A stretch of 64,000 nucleotides of DNA, taken from Perognathus longimembris pacificus. Taxonomy: Eukaryota > Chordata > Mammalia > Rodentia > Heteromyidae. This document shows, piece by piece, positions 60,801 through 62,941 of the stretch. Under the pieces are notes generated by a model, which saw only the letters and a program-made list of their open reading frames with translations, was not told where the DNA came from and did not search any database. The stretch is taken from contig NC_063166.1 of assembly GCF_023159225.1 (NCBI RefSeq), positions 73,410,575 to 73,474,574 of the forward strand. Direction: 5' to 3'. Every line of letters starts with the position of its first letter. Position 1 is the stretch's first letter. A program made the position numbers and the translations under genes.

Positions 60801-62941
60801 TCCTGCAGTATACTTTAGGGGGCAGGTTTGGGTTTGTTTTGTTTTTGTGCCACTATGAAGACTTGAACTCAGGGCCTTGTGCTCTCTCCCTTGGCTTTTT
60901 GTACAAGGCTGGCGTTCTACCACATGAGCCATTTTTTGCTATTTAAGAGTCTCACAGACTTTTATGCCCTAGCTGGCTTTGAACTATGATCCTTAGATTT
61001 CAGACTCCTAAATAGCTAGAATTACATGCATGAGCCACCAGGCCCAGTGTTTTTGTTTTTCCAGTATTGAGCTCAGGGGACTGAACTCAGGGTTCTGTGC
61101 TTGGTAGGCCCTATTACTTAAACCACTCCGGCATCCCCTTTTGCATGTGTTAGTTTCAAGATAGGGTCTGTCTGTTTTTCCTGGTTGGCCTGGACTGTGC
61201 TTCTCCTACTTGTGTTTCCCTGTGTCACTGAGGATGATAGGCATATGCCTCTGCACCCAGACATTAGCAAAGTGCAGTCTCATGAGTGTTTTTTTTACCT
61301 GGGCTGGCCTTCAACCATGACTTTCCAATCTTTGCCTCCCTAATAGCTAGGATTACAGATTTAAGCCACCATGCCCAGCCAGACTTGGTTCTTGATAAAT
61401 GCCATTATTCCAGGGTAGTAGAATCCAAGAAAAAGGCTGTACAGAGACTGGAGGAGCAGTTGATGAAGCTGGAAGTTCAGGCCACAGATCGGGAGGAGAA
61501 TAAGCAAATTGCCTTGGGAACCTCCAAACTGAATTATCTGGACCCTAGGATCACAGTGGCTTGGTAAGCACTGACCCTTTGTAAAGCTCTTGCTGCACTT
61601 GCTGGAGAAAGTTGAAGGGCTACTTTAGCACCAAGCTGCATGCTTCTCATCCTCCTTGGAAACCTCTGGCTTCTGCAGTATACAGAGAGCCCTATTTGCC
61701 GAGCCCTGTCTCCAAGGACAATGGAACATCATAAATGGCTCTAAGGAGTCAGTTTTGTTGCCCCAGTTTAGGGTGTTTTAAAGAGATGGTACATCGCTAT
61801 TCTTTACAAAACTTTAGTACAGAAAGGGAAACTTGTAGCCCTTACTGAAGGGAAAACAAAAGAGTCTGTTCTACACTCTGACAGAACTTCTCAGTGCAAT
61901 TTTTGCAAATCAGAGAAGTAGAATGAAAGAGAAAAGAGAATATAGATATGAGCAACTTACACAAAATAGGATCTTTTAACAAAGGGACATCAACTCTAAT
62001 GTGTGCACATACTCAGAAGCACCATTTCTCTCATTATAACATAATTGCAGCATAACATATGAAATAGATGGCTTATTGTTTTGGAAGATGTTTAATTAGC
62101 TTTAGTTGTTGAGTTCTAGGCATAGGTGGCAATATCTTCCCTAATAGAATCATCTCAGAGGGGCCACAGGATCCCTCCCACTCTGGTGCTAGAGGTTGAA
62201 TTAATCTTTAAGGAGACAGAGGAGCACAGTGGTTTAAAGTATGAGTTATGGAGGCACACTGCTTAGGTTAAAACTTAAGCTCCACTCCTAACTCCTTATG
62301 CAAGAGCCATCATTATTTTAAATTCCTTCATTTCATCGGTACCTTCTTTGTTCGTACAATCTGTAATGGCACCTACTTTTAGAATCAGTGACAAGAGTAA
62401 ATGAAGTACACACAGCCCTTGGAACATGCTTATTTAATGCATCATTCATTTGTAGCCTCCCCAGTCAGATGTGAAGAAGAGAGCCCATTCCTGGTCTGGG
62501 AAGTAAAGGAATATACAGAAACCCCCATGTACCATATGCAAAGCTTAGTACTGATAAGTGTTCCTTGAGCAAGACATAAGGCTTTTGAGGAACTTTCCAC
62601 AGGTCAGAAGTAGAAGGTTGCTTGCTGCTATATGTTTGCTTGTGTGCTAGGCCACTGATCAGGATTGCAAGAATGAAGATTACTGCGTAAATTAGAGCAT
62701 CAGATTCCAGAAGCTGCCTCCCATGTGGAAAGAAGAGTTTTCCCTGCACTCATTGGTTGGTTGGAAGAGGGTGTGGTCTGTGACAGCACTCTATTGCTTT
62801 CTGAGTCACACTAATCTTTCTGTCTCCCTTGTTTGCAGGTGCAAGAAGTGGGGGGTCCCCATTGAGAAAATTTACAACAAAACCCAACGGGAGAAGTTTG
62901 CCTGGGCCATCGACATGGCTGATGAGGACTATGAATTTTAG
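7635..62941 (+). CDS. TOP1: DNA topoisomerase I (type IB), exons 3-21, 5'-partial
   Basis: Nuclear enzyme that relaxes positive and negative supercoils ahead of and behind polymerases. It nicks one strand, forms a 3'-phosphotyrosyl link, lets the duplex rotate, then reseals. Nineteen exons splice in frame: 7635-7737, 20640-20763, 22355-22410, 25270-25365, 26473-26548, 30911-31017, 41202-41317, 46027-46148, 47626-47748, 49329-49516, 49798-49942, 52453-52596, 53960-54145, 54919-54987, 55449-55563, 57840-57967, 60429-60523, 61414-61563, 62839-62941. Domains: Lys/Glu/Asp-rich N-terminal domain (to about 214), core (215-635), linker (636-712) and C-terminal domain (713-765). The catalytic residues Arg488, Lys532, Arg590, His632 and Tyr723 are all seen. 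The first 58 coding nt are upstream of the window. No frameshift or premature stop was found, so this is the working gene and not a retrocopy. Confidence 0.98.
8321..8541 (-). repeat. B1-ID composite SINE
   Basis: Poly(T), ID-like module, then ATCTCAGCCTTCTGAAGTAG and GAGCCACTGGCACCTGG. Confidence 0.85.
8925..9178 (-). repeat. B1-ID composite SINE, diverged
   Basis: GCTTGAACTCAGGGCCTGG through CAGATATTAGTCTCCTGAG. A 20-30 bp internal duplication around CAGGACCA lies near 9.03 kb. Confidence 0.8.
9845..10190 (+). repeat. Cluster of old ID and B1-like SINEs
   Basis: An ID fragment, a B1-like unit (GGCTCATGCCTTTATCCC) with poly(A), then another ID-like unit in the same direction. Confidence 0.65.
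10590..10720 (+). repeat. MIR fragment
   Basis: Order of motifs fits MIR: CTGTCATTTACAACTTACG..., TTGGGTCTCATTTTCTCC..., then GTGGATAACAATACCTGCC. Confidence 0.6.
10937..11140 (-). repeat. ID-ID dimer SINE
   Basis: Complete antisense copy from poly(T) GCCAGTCCTGGGG to ATATCCCCAGCCCC. Confidence 0.92.
11192..11410 (+). repeat. Diverged 7SL-like dimer
   Basis: Two B1-like units (TTATACCTGTAATTTGGCTA and GTGATCCTGGCTATGATGGG) in tandem, strongly decayed. Confidence 0.5.
11447..11654 (+). repeat. ID-ID dimer SINE
   Basis: Complete copy with poly(A) and a 16-bp target duplication AAAATTACCCAGTAGA. Confidence 0.94.
11672..12030 (+). repeat. Old ID and B1-ID SINEs
   Basis: An ID-like monomer to about 11,760, then a B1-like unit (CTGTAATCCGGTCACTTGGG) followed by another ID-like unit. 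Confidence 0.6.
12118..12362 (+). repeat. B1-ID composite SINE
   Basis: CACCTGTAATCCTAGCTACT head and GGTTCAAGTGGTAGAGCTCT tail module, A-rich end. Confidence 0.88.
13092..13291 (-). repeat. ID-ID dimer SINE with (GTT)n tail
   Basis: The antisense tail has become (GTT)9 at about 13,096-13,122, then GGCCAGTCCTGGGG to ATTCCCAGCCCC. Confidence 0.85.
13581..13702 (+). mobile_element. L1-like 3' end, truncated in a G-rich tract
   Basis: Begins in a G/A-rich tract, contains GTAACAAACAGTACAAGAAA, and ends AATAAAAATTTTTTAAAA. Flanked by near-identical 16-mers AAGCTTTACCTGAAAG and AAGCTTTCCTTGAAAG. Known feature used: L1 3' UTRs carry a G-rich polypurine tract. Confidence 0.7.
14486..14561. repeat. 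38-bp perfect or near-perfect tandem duplication
   Basis: Two consecutive copies of a unit beginning GTCTTATTTCTAGACAGACA and ending GAGCCAAGG. Confidence 0.95.
14598..14684 (+). repeat. 87-nt uninterrupted pyrimidine tract
   Basis: Only C and T on the sense strand, made of CCCT, CCTT and TTTCC units. Could form triplex (H-DNA). Confidence 0.95.
15040..15165 (+). repeat. B1-like SINE
   Basis: CAGCACTAGCACTAGGGAGA...CCAGGCCAGCCTGGGCTA. Confidence 0.65.
15976..16170 (+). repeat. B1-ID composite SINE
   Basis: GTAATCCCAGCTACTTGGGA head, then AAGTGGTAGAGCCTTTGCCT. The (CT)n tract starts at its 3' end. Confidence 0.7.
16172..16250 (+). repeat. (CT)n microsatellite with (CA)n end
   Basis: About 60 nt of CT dinucleotides with one interruption, followed by an imperfect CA run. 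Confidence 0.97.
16391..16474 (-). repeat. ID-like monomer SINE
   Basis: T-rich tail in antisense, then GGTACTGGGTTCTGAACTCA and ACCACTTAAACCACATG. Confidence 0.55.
17072..17287 (-). repeat. ID-ID dimer SINE
   Basis: Poly(T)-rich start, GCCAGCCCTGGAGC to ATTCCCAGCCC. Flanks share AGCAAAAACTTCTT, a target duplication. Confidence 0.92.
17312..17528 (+). repeat. B1-ID composite SINE
   Basis: TTTAATCCTAGCTACTCTGG head and GGCTCAAGTGGTAGA tail module. Confidence 0.85.
17691..17882 (+). repeat. ID-ID dimer SINE with internal deletion
   Basis: The head jumps from GCATGAAGCCCTG to AAAGCCAGAAG, losing about 30 bp around the first B box. Target duplication AGACATTTGTTCC. Confidence 0.9.
18030..18275 (-). 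repeat. B1-ID composite SINE
   Basis: Poly(C)/poly(T), GCCAGTCCTAGTGTTTGA to ATCTCAGCCTCCTGAGTAGC. Confidence 0.82.
18648..18860 (-). repeat. B1-ID composite SINE, diverged
   Basis: ID-like module in antisense, then CAGATCTCAGCTTCCTAAGC and GAGCCACCAATGCCCAGC. Confidence 0.7.
19596..19892 (-). repeat. SINE split by an L1-like insertion
   Basis: An old antisense ID/B1-type SINE in two pieces, to about 19,704 and from 19,816, separated by a TSD-flanked element. Confidence 0.65.
19705..19815 (-). mobile_element. L1-like 3' end, truncated in the same G-rich tract
   Basis: Antisense. Poly(T), TTTATTGTCAAAGTGATGTA, GTTACCTCCTCCCTC. Flanked by the 13-bp duplication AGCCAGAATTTTT. Confidence 0.75.
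19893..20126 (+). repeat. B1-ID composite SINE
   Basis: CACCCCTGTAATCCTAGCTA head, GGCTCAAGTGGTAGAGCACT module, poly(A). Confidence 0.88.
20331..20470 (-). repeat. L1 3'-end-like fragment
   Basis: TTTTTATTAAGGTATATTAT...CACTGTGACATTTG resembles the 4.3-kb fragment. Family not certain. Confidence 0.35.
20640..20763 (+). CDS. TOP1: TOP1 exon 4 (N-terminal charged domain)
   Basis: Encodes about residues 52-93, extremely rich in Lys, Glu, Asp and His. It has a second HKDKHKDRD motif resembling exon 3 and includes the region around residues 59-65 reported as a nuclear localisation signal. Acceptor TTCACAG, donor GTACAG. Its 124 nt are not a multiple of three, so skipping would shift the frame. 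Confidence 0.96.
21217..21415 (-). repeat. ID-ID dimer SINE
   Basis: GGCCAGTCCTGGAGCTTGAA to ATTCCCAGCCC; short target repeat ATTATGT. Confidence 0.9.
21670..21869 (-). repeat. ID-ID dimer SINE
   Basis: Antisense copy; flanks AAGAATTAGTGTTTT and AAGAATTGGTGTTTT are the target duplication. Confidence 0.92.
21932..22150 (+). repeat. B1-ID composite SINE
   Basis: GCTGGGCACCTGTGGCTCAT head with an AATAAT-type tail. Confidence 0.87.
22355..22410 (+). CDS. TOP1: TOP1 exon 5 (N-terminal charged domain)
   Basis: Small 56-nt exon for about residues 94-112 ([18 protein letters not shown]). The first residue is Ile, as in mouse, where human has Val. It ends AG of a Ser codon completed in exon 6. Donor GTAAAA. 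Confidence 0.96.
22625..22880 (-). repeat. B1-ID composite SINE with (ATT)n tail
   Basis: TTATTATTATT start, GCCAGCCCTAGGGCTTGA, ending GTGAGCTACCAGTACCC. Confidence 0.85.
22881..23107 (-). repeat. B1-ID composite SINE
   Basis: GGTCCTGGGGCTTGAACTGG to GCATGAGCCACTGACGC; abuts the previous copy. Confidence 0.85.
23134..23338 (+). repeat. B1-ID composite SINE, diverged
   Basis: GCACCAGGCACTGGTGGC start. Part of the B1-like head is deleted; tail AAATAAATAAAA. Confidence 0.78.
24417..24590 (-). repeat. Degenerate antisense SINE
   Basis: G/T-rich tail, GGTACTAGGGTTTGAACTCA, and a trace of the B1-like head ending GTGGCACCTGG. Confidence 0.5.
25270..25365 (+). CDS. TOP1: TOP1 exon 6 (N-terminal domain, NLS and sumoylation region)
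   Basis: Encodes about residues 112-144, including [11 protein letters not shown] and the basic LKRPRDE stretch. The IKDE context around Lys117 fits the sumoylation consensus, and Lys117 is a reported SUMO site in human TOP1. PPRIK and FAPP match mouse rather than human (PPQIK, FVPP). Donor GTGAGT; phase 2. Confidence 0.96.
25366..26472 (+). other. TOP1: TOP1 intron 6
   Basis: Contains one young antisense ID-ID SINE with a long poly(T) head. The remaining 26-26.47 kb is unique sequence without recognised elements. Acceptor TTTCTAG. Confidence 0.88.
25644..25865 (-). repeat. ID-ID dimer SINE, young subfamily
   Basis: Poly(T) of about 30, then GGCCAGTCCTGGGCC with CCTAGGGCCTCGTGTATCCG. Confidence 0.93.
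26473..26548 (+). CDS. TOP1: TOP1 exon 7 (N-terminal domain, nuclear localisation region)
   Basis: Encodes about residues 144-169: [11 protein letters not shown], then [12 protein letters not shown]. The KPKKIKTE segment (150-156) is a known nuclear localisation signal, and Lys153 (IKTE) is a reported SUMO site. Rodent-like Ile replaces human Thr in the EDIKKE stretch. Donor GTTAGT; phase 0. Confidence 0.96.
26688..26850 (+). repeat. Old B1-ID SINE, head only
   Basis: ATGCCAGTGACTTGGCCTGT through AAGTCTGTGAGACTTTATAC. Confidence 0.65.
27595..27700 (+). repeat. B1-like SINE
   Basis: GGTGGTGCATACCTGC...CCAAGGTCAGCCTGGGTTAC. Confidence 0.65.
27755..27920 (-). repeat. MIR/L2-type ancient fragment
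   Basis: Motif order (CTAATATGTCATTTTGAAG, AGTATCCTCATTTGGCAGAT, AGAGCTACTGAGTTGTAATG) fits the complement of a MIR-class element. Confidence 0.5.
28231..29011 (+). repeat. Intragenic duplication, copy A
   Basis: About 781 bp, roughly 98% alike by eye to 35,479-36,262. It includes one sense ID-ID SINE (28,360-28,564) and one old antisense composite SINE (about 28,790-28,980). Homology starts at GTATGTAG and stops at GGACTGTGGC. Confidence 0.93.
29248..29353 (+). repeat. Compound (ATC)n/(TTC)n/(CCCCCT)n tract
   Basis: From 29,270 to 29,353 the sense strand is pure pyrimidine (84 nt). It adjoins the tail of an antisense ID-ID SINE. Confidence 0.95.
29354..29560 (-). repeat. ID-ID dimer SINE
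   Basis: GCCAATCCTAGAGCTTGAGA to CATTCCCAGCTCC. Confidence 0.85.
29735..29860. repeat. Possible old L1 fragment
   Basis: ATGACTGATACATAAAAAT...GAAATAATTTGATGTTTTG resembles the stretch at 31.3 kb and L1M-type 3' sequence. Confidence 0.35.
30911..31017 (+). CDS. TOP1: TOP1 exon 8 (end of N-terminal domain)
   Basis: Encodes about residues 170-205: Lys-rich runs, then EEEQKWKW, including the 192-198 basic signal and the Trp cluster (203, 205, 206) at the hinge between N-terminal domain and core. Reads APEPENKK where human has VPEPDNKK. Ends TG of a Trp codon completed in exon 9. Donor GTAACA. Confidence 0.96.
31300..31510. repeat. Old L1 fragment
   Basis: GGGGTAATATGATGTTTATA and TTCTTTGTGGTGAGAACTTT match the remembered layout of L1M 3' sequence. 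Confidence 0.55.
31646..31681 (+). repeat. (TG)n microsatellite
   Basis: About 17 TG units. Confidence 0.98.
31683..32095 (-). repeat. Cluster of old antisense ID/B1-like SINEs
   Basis: ID fragment with CTACCACTTGAGCCACA, then a poly(T)-led unit with CCAAGCTGGCCTGGACTGTC, then a third B1-like piece. Confidence 0.6.
32463..32697 (-). repeat. ID-ID dimer SINE with (TTTA)n tail
   Basis: TTTA repeats, GGCCAGTCCTGGGCCTTGG to CCAGCCCC; target duplication TTATATATCTTTA. Confidence 0.92.
33104..33304 (-). repeat. ID-ID dimer SINE
   Basis: GCCAGTCCTGGGGCTTGAAC to CATTCCTAGTCC; flanks share AAGAATATAT. Confidence 0.9.
34583..34784 (-). repeat. ID-ID dimer SINE with (GTTT)n tail
   Basis: GCCAGTCCTGAGCCTTGGAC to ATATCCCCAGCCCC; short repeat AATGATTT. 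Confidence 0.9.
34876..35170 (-). repeat. Old antisense ID and B1-like SINEs
   Basis: GGTGGTACAGTGCCTTGTGC, then B1-like traces ending TAGCTGGTGTGAGCCACTAT. Confidence 0.6.
35271..35472 (+). repeat. ID-ID dimer SINE at a duplication junction
   Basis: Complete copy with target duplication AAAACAGTATGTAG. The target spans the left edge of duplication copy B. Confidence 0.94.
35479..36262 (+). repeat. Intragenic duplication, copy B
   Basis: Matches 28,231-29,011 with scattered single-base differences (for example TGATGTCTAAATG against TGATGGCTAAATG). It carries the same sense ID-ID SINE (35,607-35,815) and the same antisense composite SINE. Confidence 0.93.
36263..36795 (-). repeat. Run of old antisense B1-ID SINEs
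   Basis: At least three decayed units, with ACCATTTGAGCCATGCGAGC, GCCCAGGCTGGCTTGATCTT and AAGTAGCTAGGATCACAGGC. Confidence 0.65.
37171..37929 (+). repeat. Intragenic duplication, copy C
   Basis: About 690-760 bp, near-identical to 39,811-40,560. Contains an antisense ID-ID SINE with an internal deletion (TTGCTCAAGAGCCACAGCG) and a second antisense composite SINE (37,655-37,880). Its right edge joins directly to the remainder of a SINE. Confidence 0.93.
37930..38064 (-). repeat. 3' remainder of an ID-ID SINE
   Basis: Starts abruptly at AGGCTAGCACTCTGCCGC and runs to ATATCCCCAGCCCC; it lacks the poly(T) side. Confidence 0.92.
38083..38191 (-). mobile_element. L1-like 3' end, truncated in the same G-rich tract
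   Basis: Antisense third copy: TTTTATTGTCAAACTGATGT to GTTACCTCCTCCCTCATTCC. Flanked by TTAACTGT. Confidence 0.72.
38940..39175 (-). repeat. 7SL-like (B1/Alu-type) dimer
   Basis: GCCTCCCCAGTGCTGGGATT, then CCTCCCAAGTAGCTGGGACT; inserted in the L1 fragment. Confidence 0.75.
39380..39594 (-). repeat. ID-ID dimer SINE
   Basis: Poly(T), GCTAGTCCTGGGACTTGG to CATTTCCAGCCC; GAAGCTTT on both sides. Confidence 0.9.
39811..40560 (+). repeat. Intragenic duplication, copy D
   Basis: Matches copy C, preceded by a poly(T) run of about 38. Includes the same deleted ID-ID SINE and second antisense SINE. To the right the sequence continues into apparently unique DNA, suggesting this is the older locus. 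Confidence 0.93.
41202..41317 (+). CDS. TOP1: TOP1 exon 9 (start of core domain)
   Basis: Encodes about residues 205-244: [19 protein letters not shown], then the PPYEPLP segment. This is the start of the core, leading from subdomain I into subdomain II of the cap that closes over [14 protein letters not shown] differs slightly from human LPENVKFYYDG. Ends with G of a Gly codon (phase 1), donor GTGAGT. Confidence 0.97.
42725..42767. repeat. 20-bp tandem duplication
   Basis: TTCCTCTGGGATTTTTGTTT twice in a row. Confidence 0.95.
43230..43800 (+). repeat. B1-ID composite SINE split by a younger SINE
   Basis: The head (GTATTCCTAGCTACTCAGGA) and tail (AAAGCTGGAATTAGAGCTGT) of one SINE are separated by a 333-bp insert with duplication GGAAAGTCCTGA. 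Confidence 0.92.
43327..43659 (+). repeat. ID-ID SINE with duplicated 3' module
   Basis: A full dimer with an A-rich end is followed, inside the same target duplication, by a second copy of its 3' half (GGCCAGAAGTGGCACTGTGA... to poly(A)). Confidence 0.93.
44204..44560 (-). repeat. B1-ID composite SINE plus B1 trace
   Basis: GGTATTGGGCTTGAACTCAG to GCATGAGCCACTGGTACC, then a short decayed B1-like piece. Confidence 0.75.
45040..45118 (+). repeat. ID-like monomer SINE
   Basis: GAGCTGGATGGAAGC...AATCCTAGTACTGCCATAAA, decayed. Confidence 0.5.
45359..45407. promoter_or_regulatory. Two TGACTCAG motifs flanking an octamer ATGCAAAT
   Basis: AP-1/Maf-type TGACTCAG at 45359 and 45400 with ATGCAAAT at 45369. 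The right side also resembles a MER5-type hAT remnant. Function not shown. Confidence 0.3.
46027..46148 (+). CDS. TOP1: TOP1 exon 10 (core subdomain II)
   Basis: Encodes about residues 244-284 ([19 protein letters not shown] through FFKDWRK), part of the cap lobe. Acceptor CTTTAG, donor GTATTG; ends on a codon boundary. No difference from human is seen in this exon. Confidence 0.97.
46529..46560. repeat. (TA)n tract
   Basis: Imperfect TA/TG dinucleotides. Confidence 0.9.
46610..46905 (-). repeat. B1-ID composite SINE
   Basis: GCCAGTCTTGGAGCTTGAAC to GATCTTAGCCTCCTGAATAG; a short unrelated insert lies near 46.74 kb. Confidence 0.78.
47252..47480 (+). repeat. 7SL-like dimer SINE
   Basis: GGCACAGTGGCTCATACC unit, then a second unit with GTGTACCTGTCATCCCAGC and poly(A). 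Confidence 0.7.
47626..47748 (+). CDS. TOP1: TOP1 exon 11 (core subdomain II to I)
   Basis: Encodes residues 285-325 ([15 protein letters not shown]... to MSKEEKL), 41 whole codons. Asp, Thr and Ser (NDEKNT, AQSEAR) are the rodent forms of human NEEKNI and AQTEAR. Both borders are phase 0, so skipping would keep frame but remove part of the cap. Donor GTACTT. Confidence 0.97.
48531..48735 (+). repeat. ID-ID dimer SINE
   Basis: AGCTGGGAATGTGGCTTAG to CAAAACAAAA; flanked by AAAATTACTGAAGT. Confidence 0.92.
48752..48993 (+). repeat. B1-ID composite SINE at the same target
   Basis: GCCTGGTGCTGGTGGCTTAC start; its right flank AAAATTATTGAAGTA repeats the same target again. Confidence 0.9.
49329..49516 (+). 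CDS. TOP1: TOP1 exon 12 (core subdomain I)
   Basis: Encodes residues 326-388, including [16 protein letters not shown]. Phe361 and Arg364, residues whose mutation in human TOP1 gives camptothecin resistance, are both present, so the drug-contact surface here is of the sensitive type. It ends AA of a Lys codon completed by exon 13. Acceptor ATTCCAG, donor GTGAGC. Confidence 0.97.
49517..49797 (+). other. TOP1: TOP1 intron 12
   Basis: Short 281-bp intron, the shortest in the window, free of recognisable repeats. Acceptor TTCCACAG. Confidence 0.9.
49798..49942 (+). CDS. TOP1: TOP1 exon 13 (core subdomain I)
   Basis: Encodes residues 388-436: [19 protein letters not shown] through [11 protein letters not shown], part of the beta-rich lobe that contacts the DNA backbone. 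No change from human is seen. Donor GTAAGA; phase 0. Confidence 0.97.
50145..50275 (+). repeat. Old MIR/L2-like fragment
   Basis: GTGTGCCAGGCACAGTGTGC and CAGTCCTTGCCTTCATGG follow the layout of a MIR-class repeat. Confidence 0.4.
50302..50525 (-). repeat. B1-ID composite SINE
   Basis: GGTTTGAACTCAGTACCTTG to CAGGTCTCAGCCTCCTGATT. Confidence 0.8.
50538..50740 (-). repeat. ID-ID dimer SINE
   Basis: CCAGTCTTGGGGCTTAAACT to ACATTCCTAGCCC; flanks share CTCTTATTC. Confidence 0.9.
50797..51020 (-). repeat. ID-ID dimer SINE
   Basis: Poly(T), then GGCCAGTCCTGGGGCTTGG to ATATCCCCAGCCCC; target duplication TCTCTAAATCTAG. Confidence 0.94.
51479..51712 (-). repeat. B1-ID composite SINE
   Basis: GTCAGTCATGTGGCTTGAAC to GAGCCACTGGCACCCG; target duplication TGACATTTGATTCT. 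Confidence 0.93.
52453..52596 (+). CDS. TOP1: TOP1 exon 14 (core subdomain III)
   Basis: Encodes residues 437-484 ([16 protein letters not shown]... to VALYFIDK), 48 whole codons, the helical start of catalytic subdomain III. Both borders are phase 0. Acceptor TTGCAG, donor GTGGGA. Confidence 0.97.
52863..53110 (-). repeat. B1-ID composite SINE
   Basis: (GTT)n in the tail, then GGGGCCTGGGTGCTATTCC to CAGATCTCAGCCTGCTAAAT. Confidence 0.8.
53196..53378 (-). repeat. Antisense SINE, truncated
   Basis: TTTTGTTTTG tail, GCTTGAACTCAAGGCCTTGC and CACTTGAGCCATGCC. Confidence 0.72.
53411..53611 (-). repeat. ID-ID dimer SINE, young subfamily
   Basis: Marks CCTAGGGCCTCGTGTATCCG and GGCTATATCCCCAGCCC; flanks share TTGGGATTTTTTT. 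Confidence 0.93.
53960..54145 (+). CDS. TOP1: TOP1 exon 15 (catalytic Arg488 and Lys532)
   Basis: Encodes residues 485-546. Arg488 lies in [12 protein letters not shown] (codon 53969-53971) and general-acid Lys532 in [10 protein letters not shown] (codon 54101-54103). These are two of the four side chains that activate the scissile phosphate. Gly503 and Asp533, linked to camptothecin binding, are also present. 62 whole codons; donor GTAAGT. Confidence 0.97.
54146..54918 (+). other. TOP1: TOP1 intron 15
   Basis: 773 bp with no SINE recognised. Unique A/T-rich sequence. Acceptor TTTTAG. Confidence 0.88.
54919..54987 (+). CDS. TOP1: TOP1 exon 16 (core subdomain III)
   Basis: Small 69-nt exon for residues 547-569 ([19 protein letters not shown] to RLN). 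Both borders are phase 0; donor GTGAGT. Confidence 0.97.
54988..55448 (+). other. TOP1: TOP1 intron 16
   Basis: 461 bp without a recognised repeat, apart from a short C-rich stretch near 55.13 kb. Acceptor CCTGCAG. Confidence 0.88.
55449..55563 (+). CDS. TOP1: TOP1 exon 17 (catalytic Arg590)
   Basis: Encodes residues 570-608 with [12 protein letters not shown]. Arg590 (codon 55509-55511) is the second catalytic arginine. The KxxR pattern (Lys587-Arg590) stands where tyrosine recombinases have HxxR. Ends C of a Pro codon (phase 1); donor GTAAGT. Confidence 0.97.
56196..56392 (+). repeat. ID-ID dimer SINE
   Basis: GGCTGGGGATATGGCC start; 15-bp target duplication GAAAATATAAGACCC. Confidence 0.94.
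56512..56706 (+). repeat. B1-ID composite SINE, tail shortened
   Basis: CACCTGTAATCCTAGCTACT head; the start of the ID-like module is deleted. Confidence 0.85.
56795..56972 (-). repeat. Old antisense SINE
   Basis: GGGGATAGAACCCAGAGCAT, TCTACCACTTGATCCATGAC and a B1-like trace. Confidence 0.55.
57109..57312 (+). repeat. ID-ID dimer SINE, young subfamily
   Basis: GGATACACGAGGCCCTAGG marks; target duplication AAAGACAAG. Confidence 0.93.
57322..57535 (+). repeat. ID-ID dimer SINE
   Basis: Older copy directly downstream of the young one, ending in about 23 A. Confidence 0.9.
57536..57640 (+). repeat. B1-like SINE
   Basis: TACTTGAGTGGCTGAGGCAG...CAGTGAGACCAGATCTCAGA. Confidence 0.55.
57840..57967 (+). 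CDS. TOP1: TOP1 exon 18 (catalytic His632, end of core)
   Basis: Encodes residues 608-650: [20 protein letters not shown] with His632 (codon 57911-57913), then the start of the linker. NLQSK is the rodent form of human NLQTK. Phase 0 end, donor GTATCT. Confidence 0.97.
58226..58425 (+). repeat. Two old ID-like monomers
   Basis: CAGGGCCCTGGATTACACCC and AAGCCCTGTGGGTTCCATC each lie in a tRNA-like unit. Confidence 0.5.
58560..58685 (+). repeat. Old MIR/L2-like fragment
   Basis: TGTGTGCCAGAGTTGTGCCC followed by a CATGTAACTTCC stretch, similar in layout to the 50.2-kb fragment. Confidence 0.4.
60429..60523 (+). CDS. TOP1: TOP1 exon 19 (linker coiled coil)
   Basis: Encodes residues 651-682 ([18 protein letters not shown]...), one arm of the antiparallel coiled-coil linker that slows DNA rotation. 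KKDQ matches mouse; human has KKEQ. Ends AA of a Lys codon; donor GTATGT. Confidence 0.97.
60615..60722 (-). repeat. B1-like SINE
   Basis: GAGCCTCCTGAGTGCTGGGA, with T-rich tail to the left. Confidence 0.7.
60833..61381 (-). repeat. Three antisense B1/ID-type SINE remnants
   Basis: Units ending near 61,050, 61,262 and 61,381, with GACTTGAACTCAGGGCCTTG, GGTTGGCCTGGACTGTGC and GCCTCCCTAATAGCTAGGAT. Confidence 0.7.
61414..61563 (+). CDS. TOP1: TOP1 exon 20 (active-site Tyr723)
   Basis: Encodes residues 682-732: the second linker arm ([16 protein letters not shown]), then [14 protein letters not shown]. Tyr723 (codon 61535-61537) is the nucleophile that becomes covalently joined to the DNA 3' end. 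Its neighbour Asn722, whose Ser mutant resists camptothecin in human, is unchanged. Ends TG of a Trp codon; donor GTAAGC. Confidence 0.98.
61564..62838 (+). other. TOP1: TOP1 intron 20
   Basis: 1.28 kb with one old MIR (62.22-62.44 kb) and otherwise unique sequence. Acceptor TTTGCAG. Confidence 0.88.
62222..62440 (+). repeat. MIR element
   Basis: CACAGTGGTTTAAAGTATGA, then ACTGCTTAGGTTAAAACTTA, TGGCACCTACTTTTAG and AATGAAGTACACACAGCCC in the MIR order. Confidence 0.75.
62839..62941 (+). CDS. TOP1: TOP1 exon 21, coding part with stop
   Basis: Encodes residues 732-765: [20 protein letters not shown] to the conserved end DMADEDYEF, followed by TAG at 62939-62941. This completes the small C-terminal domain packed against the core. 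Confidence 0.98.

Larger units (their letters stand above)
60524..61413 (+). other. TOP1: TOP1 intron 19
   Basis: Nearly filled by four antisense B1-like or composite SINE remnants from 60.6 to 61.38 kb. The last ends about 30 bp before the ATTCCAG acceptor. Confidence 0.87.

Noticed and set aside
7635..62941. TOP1 processed pseudogene
   Set aside because: All introns are present, splice sites are GT/AG, and the reading frame is intact with all catalytic residues.
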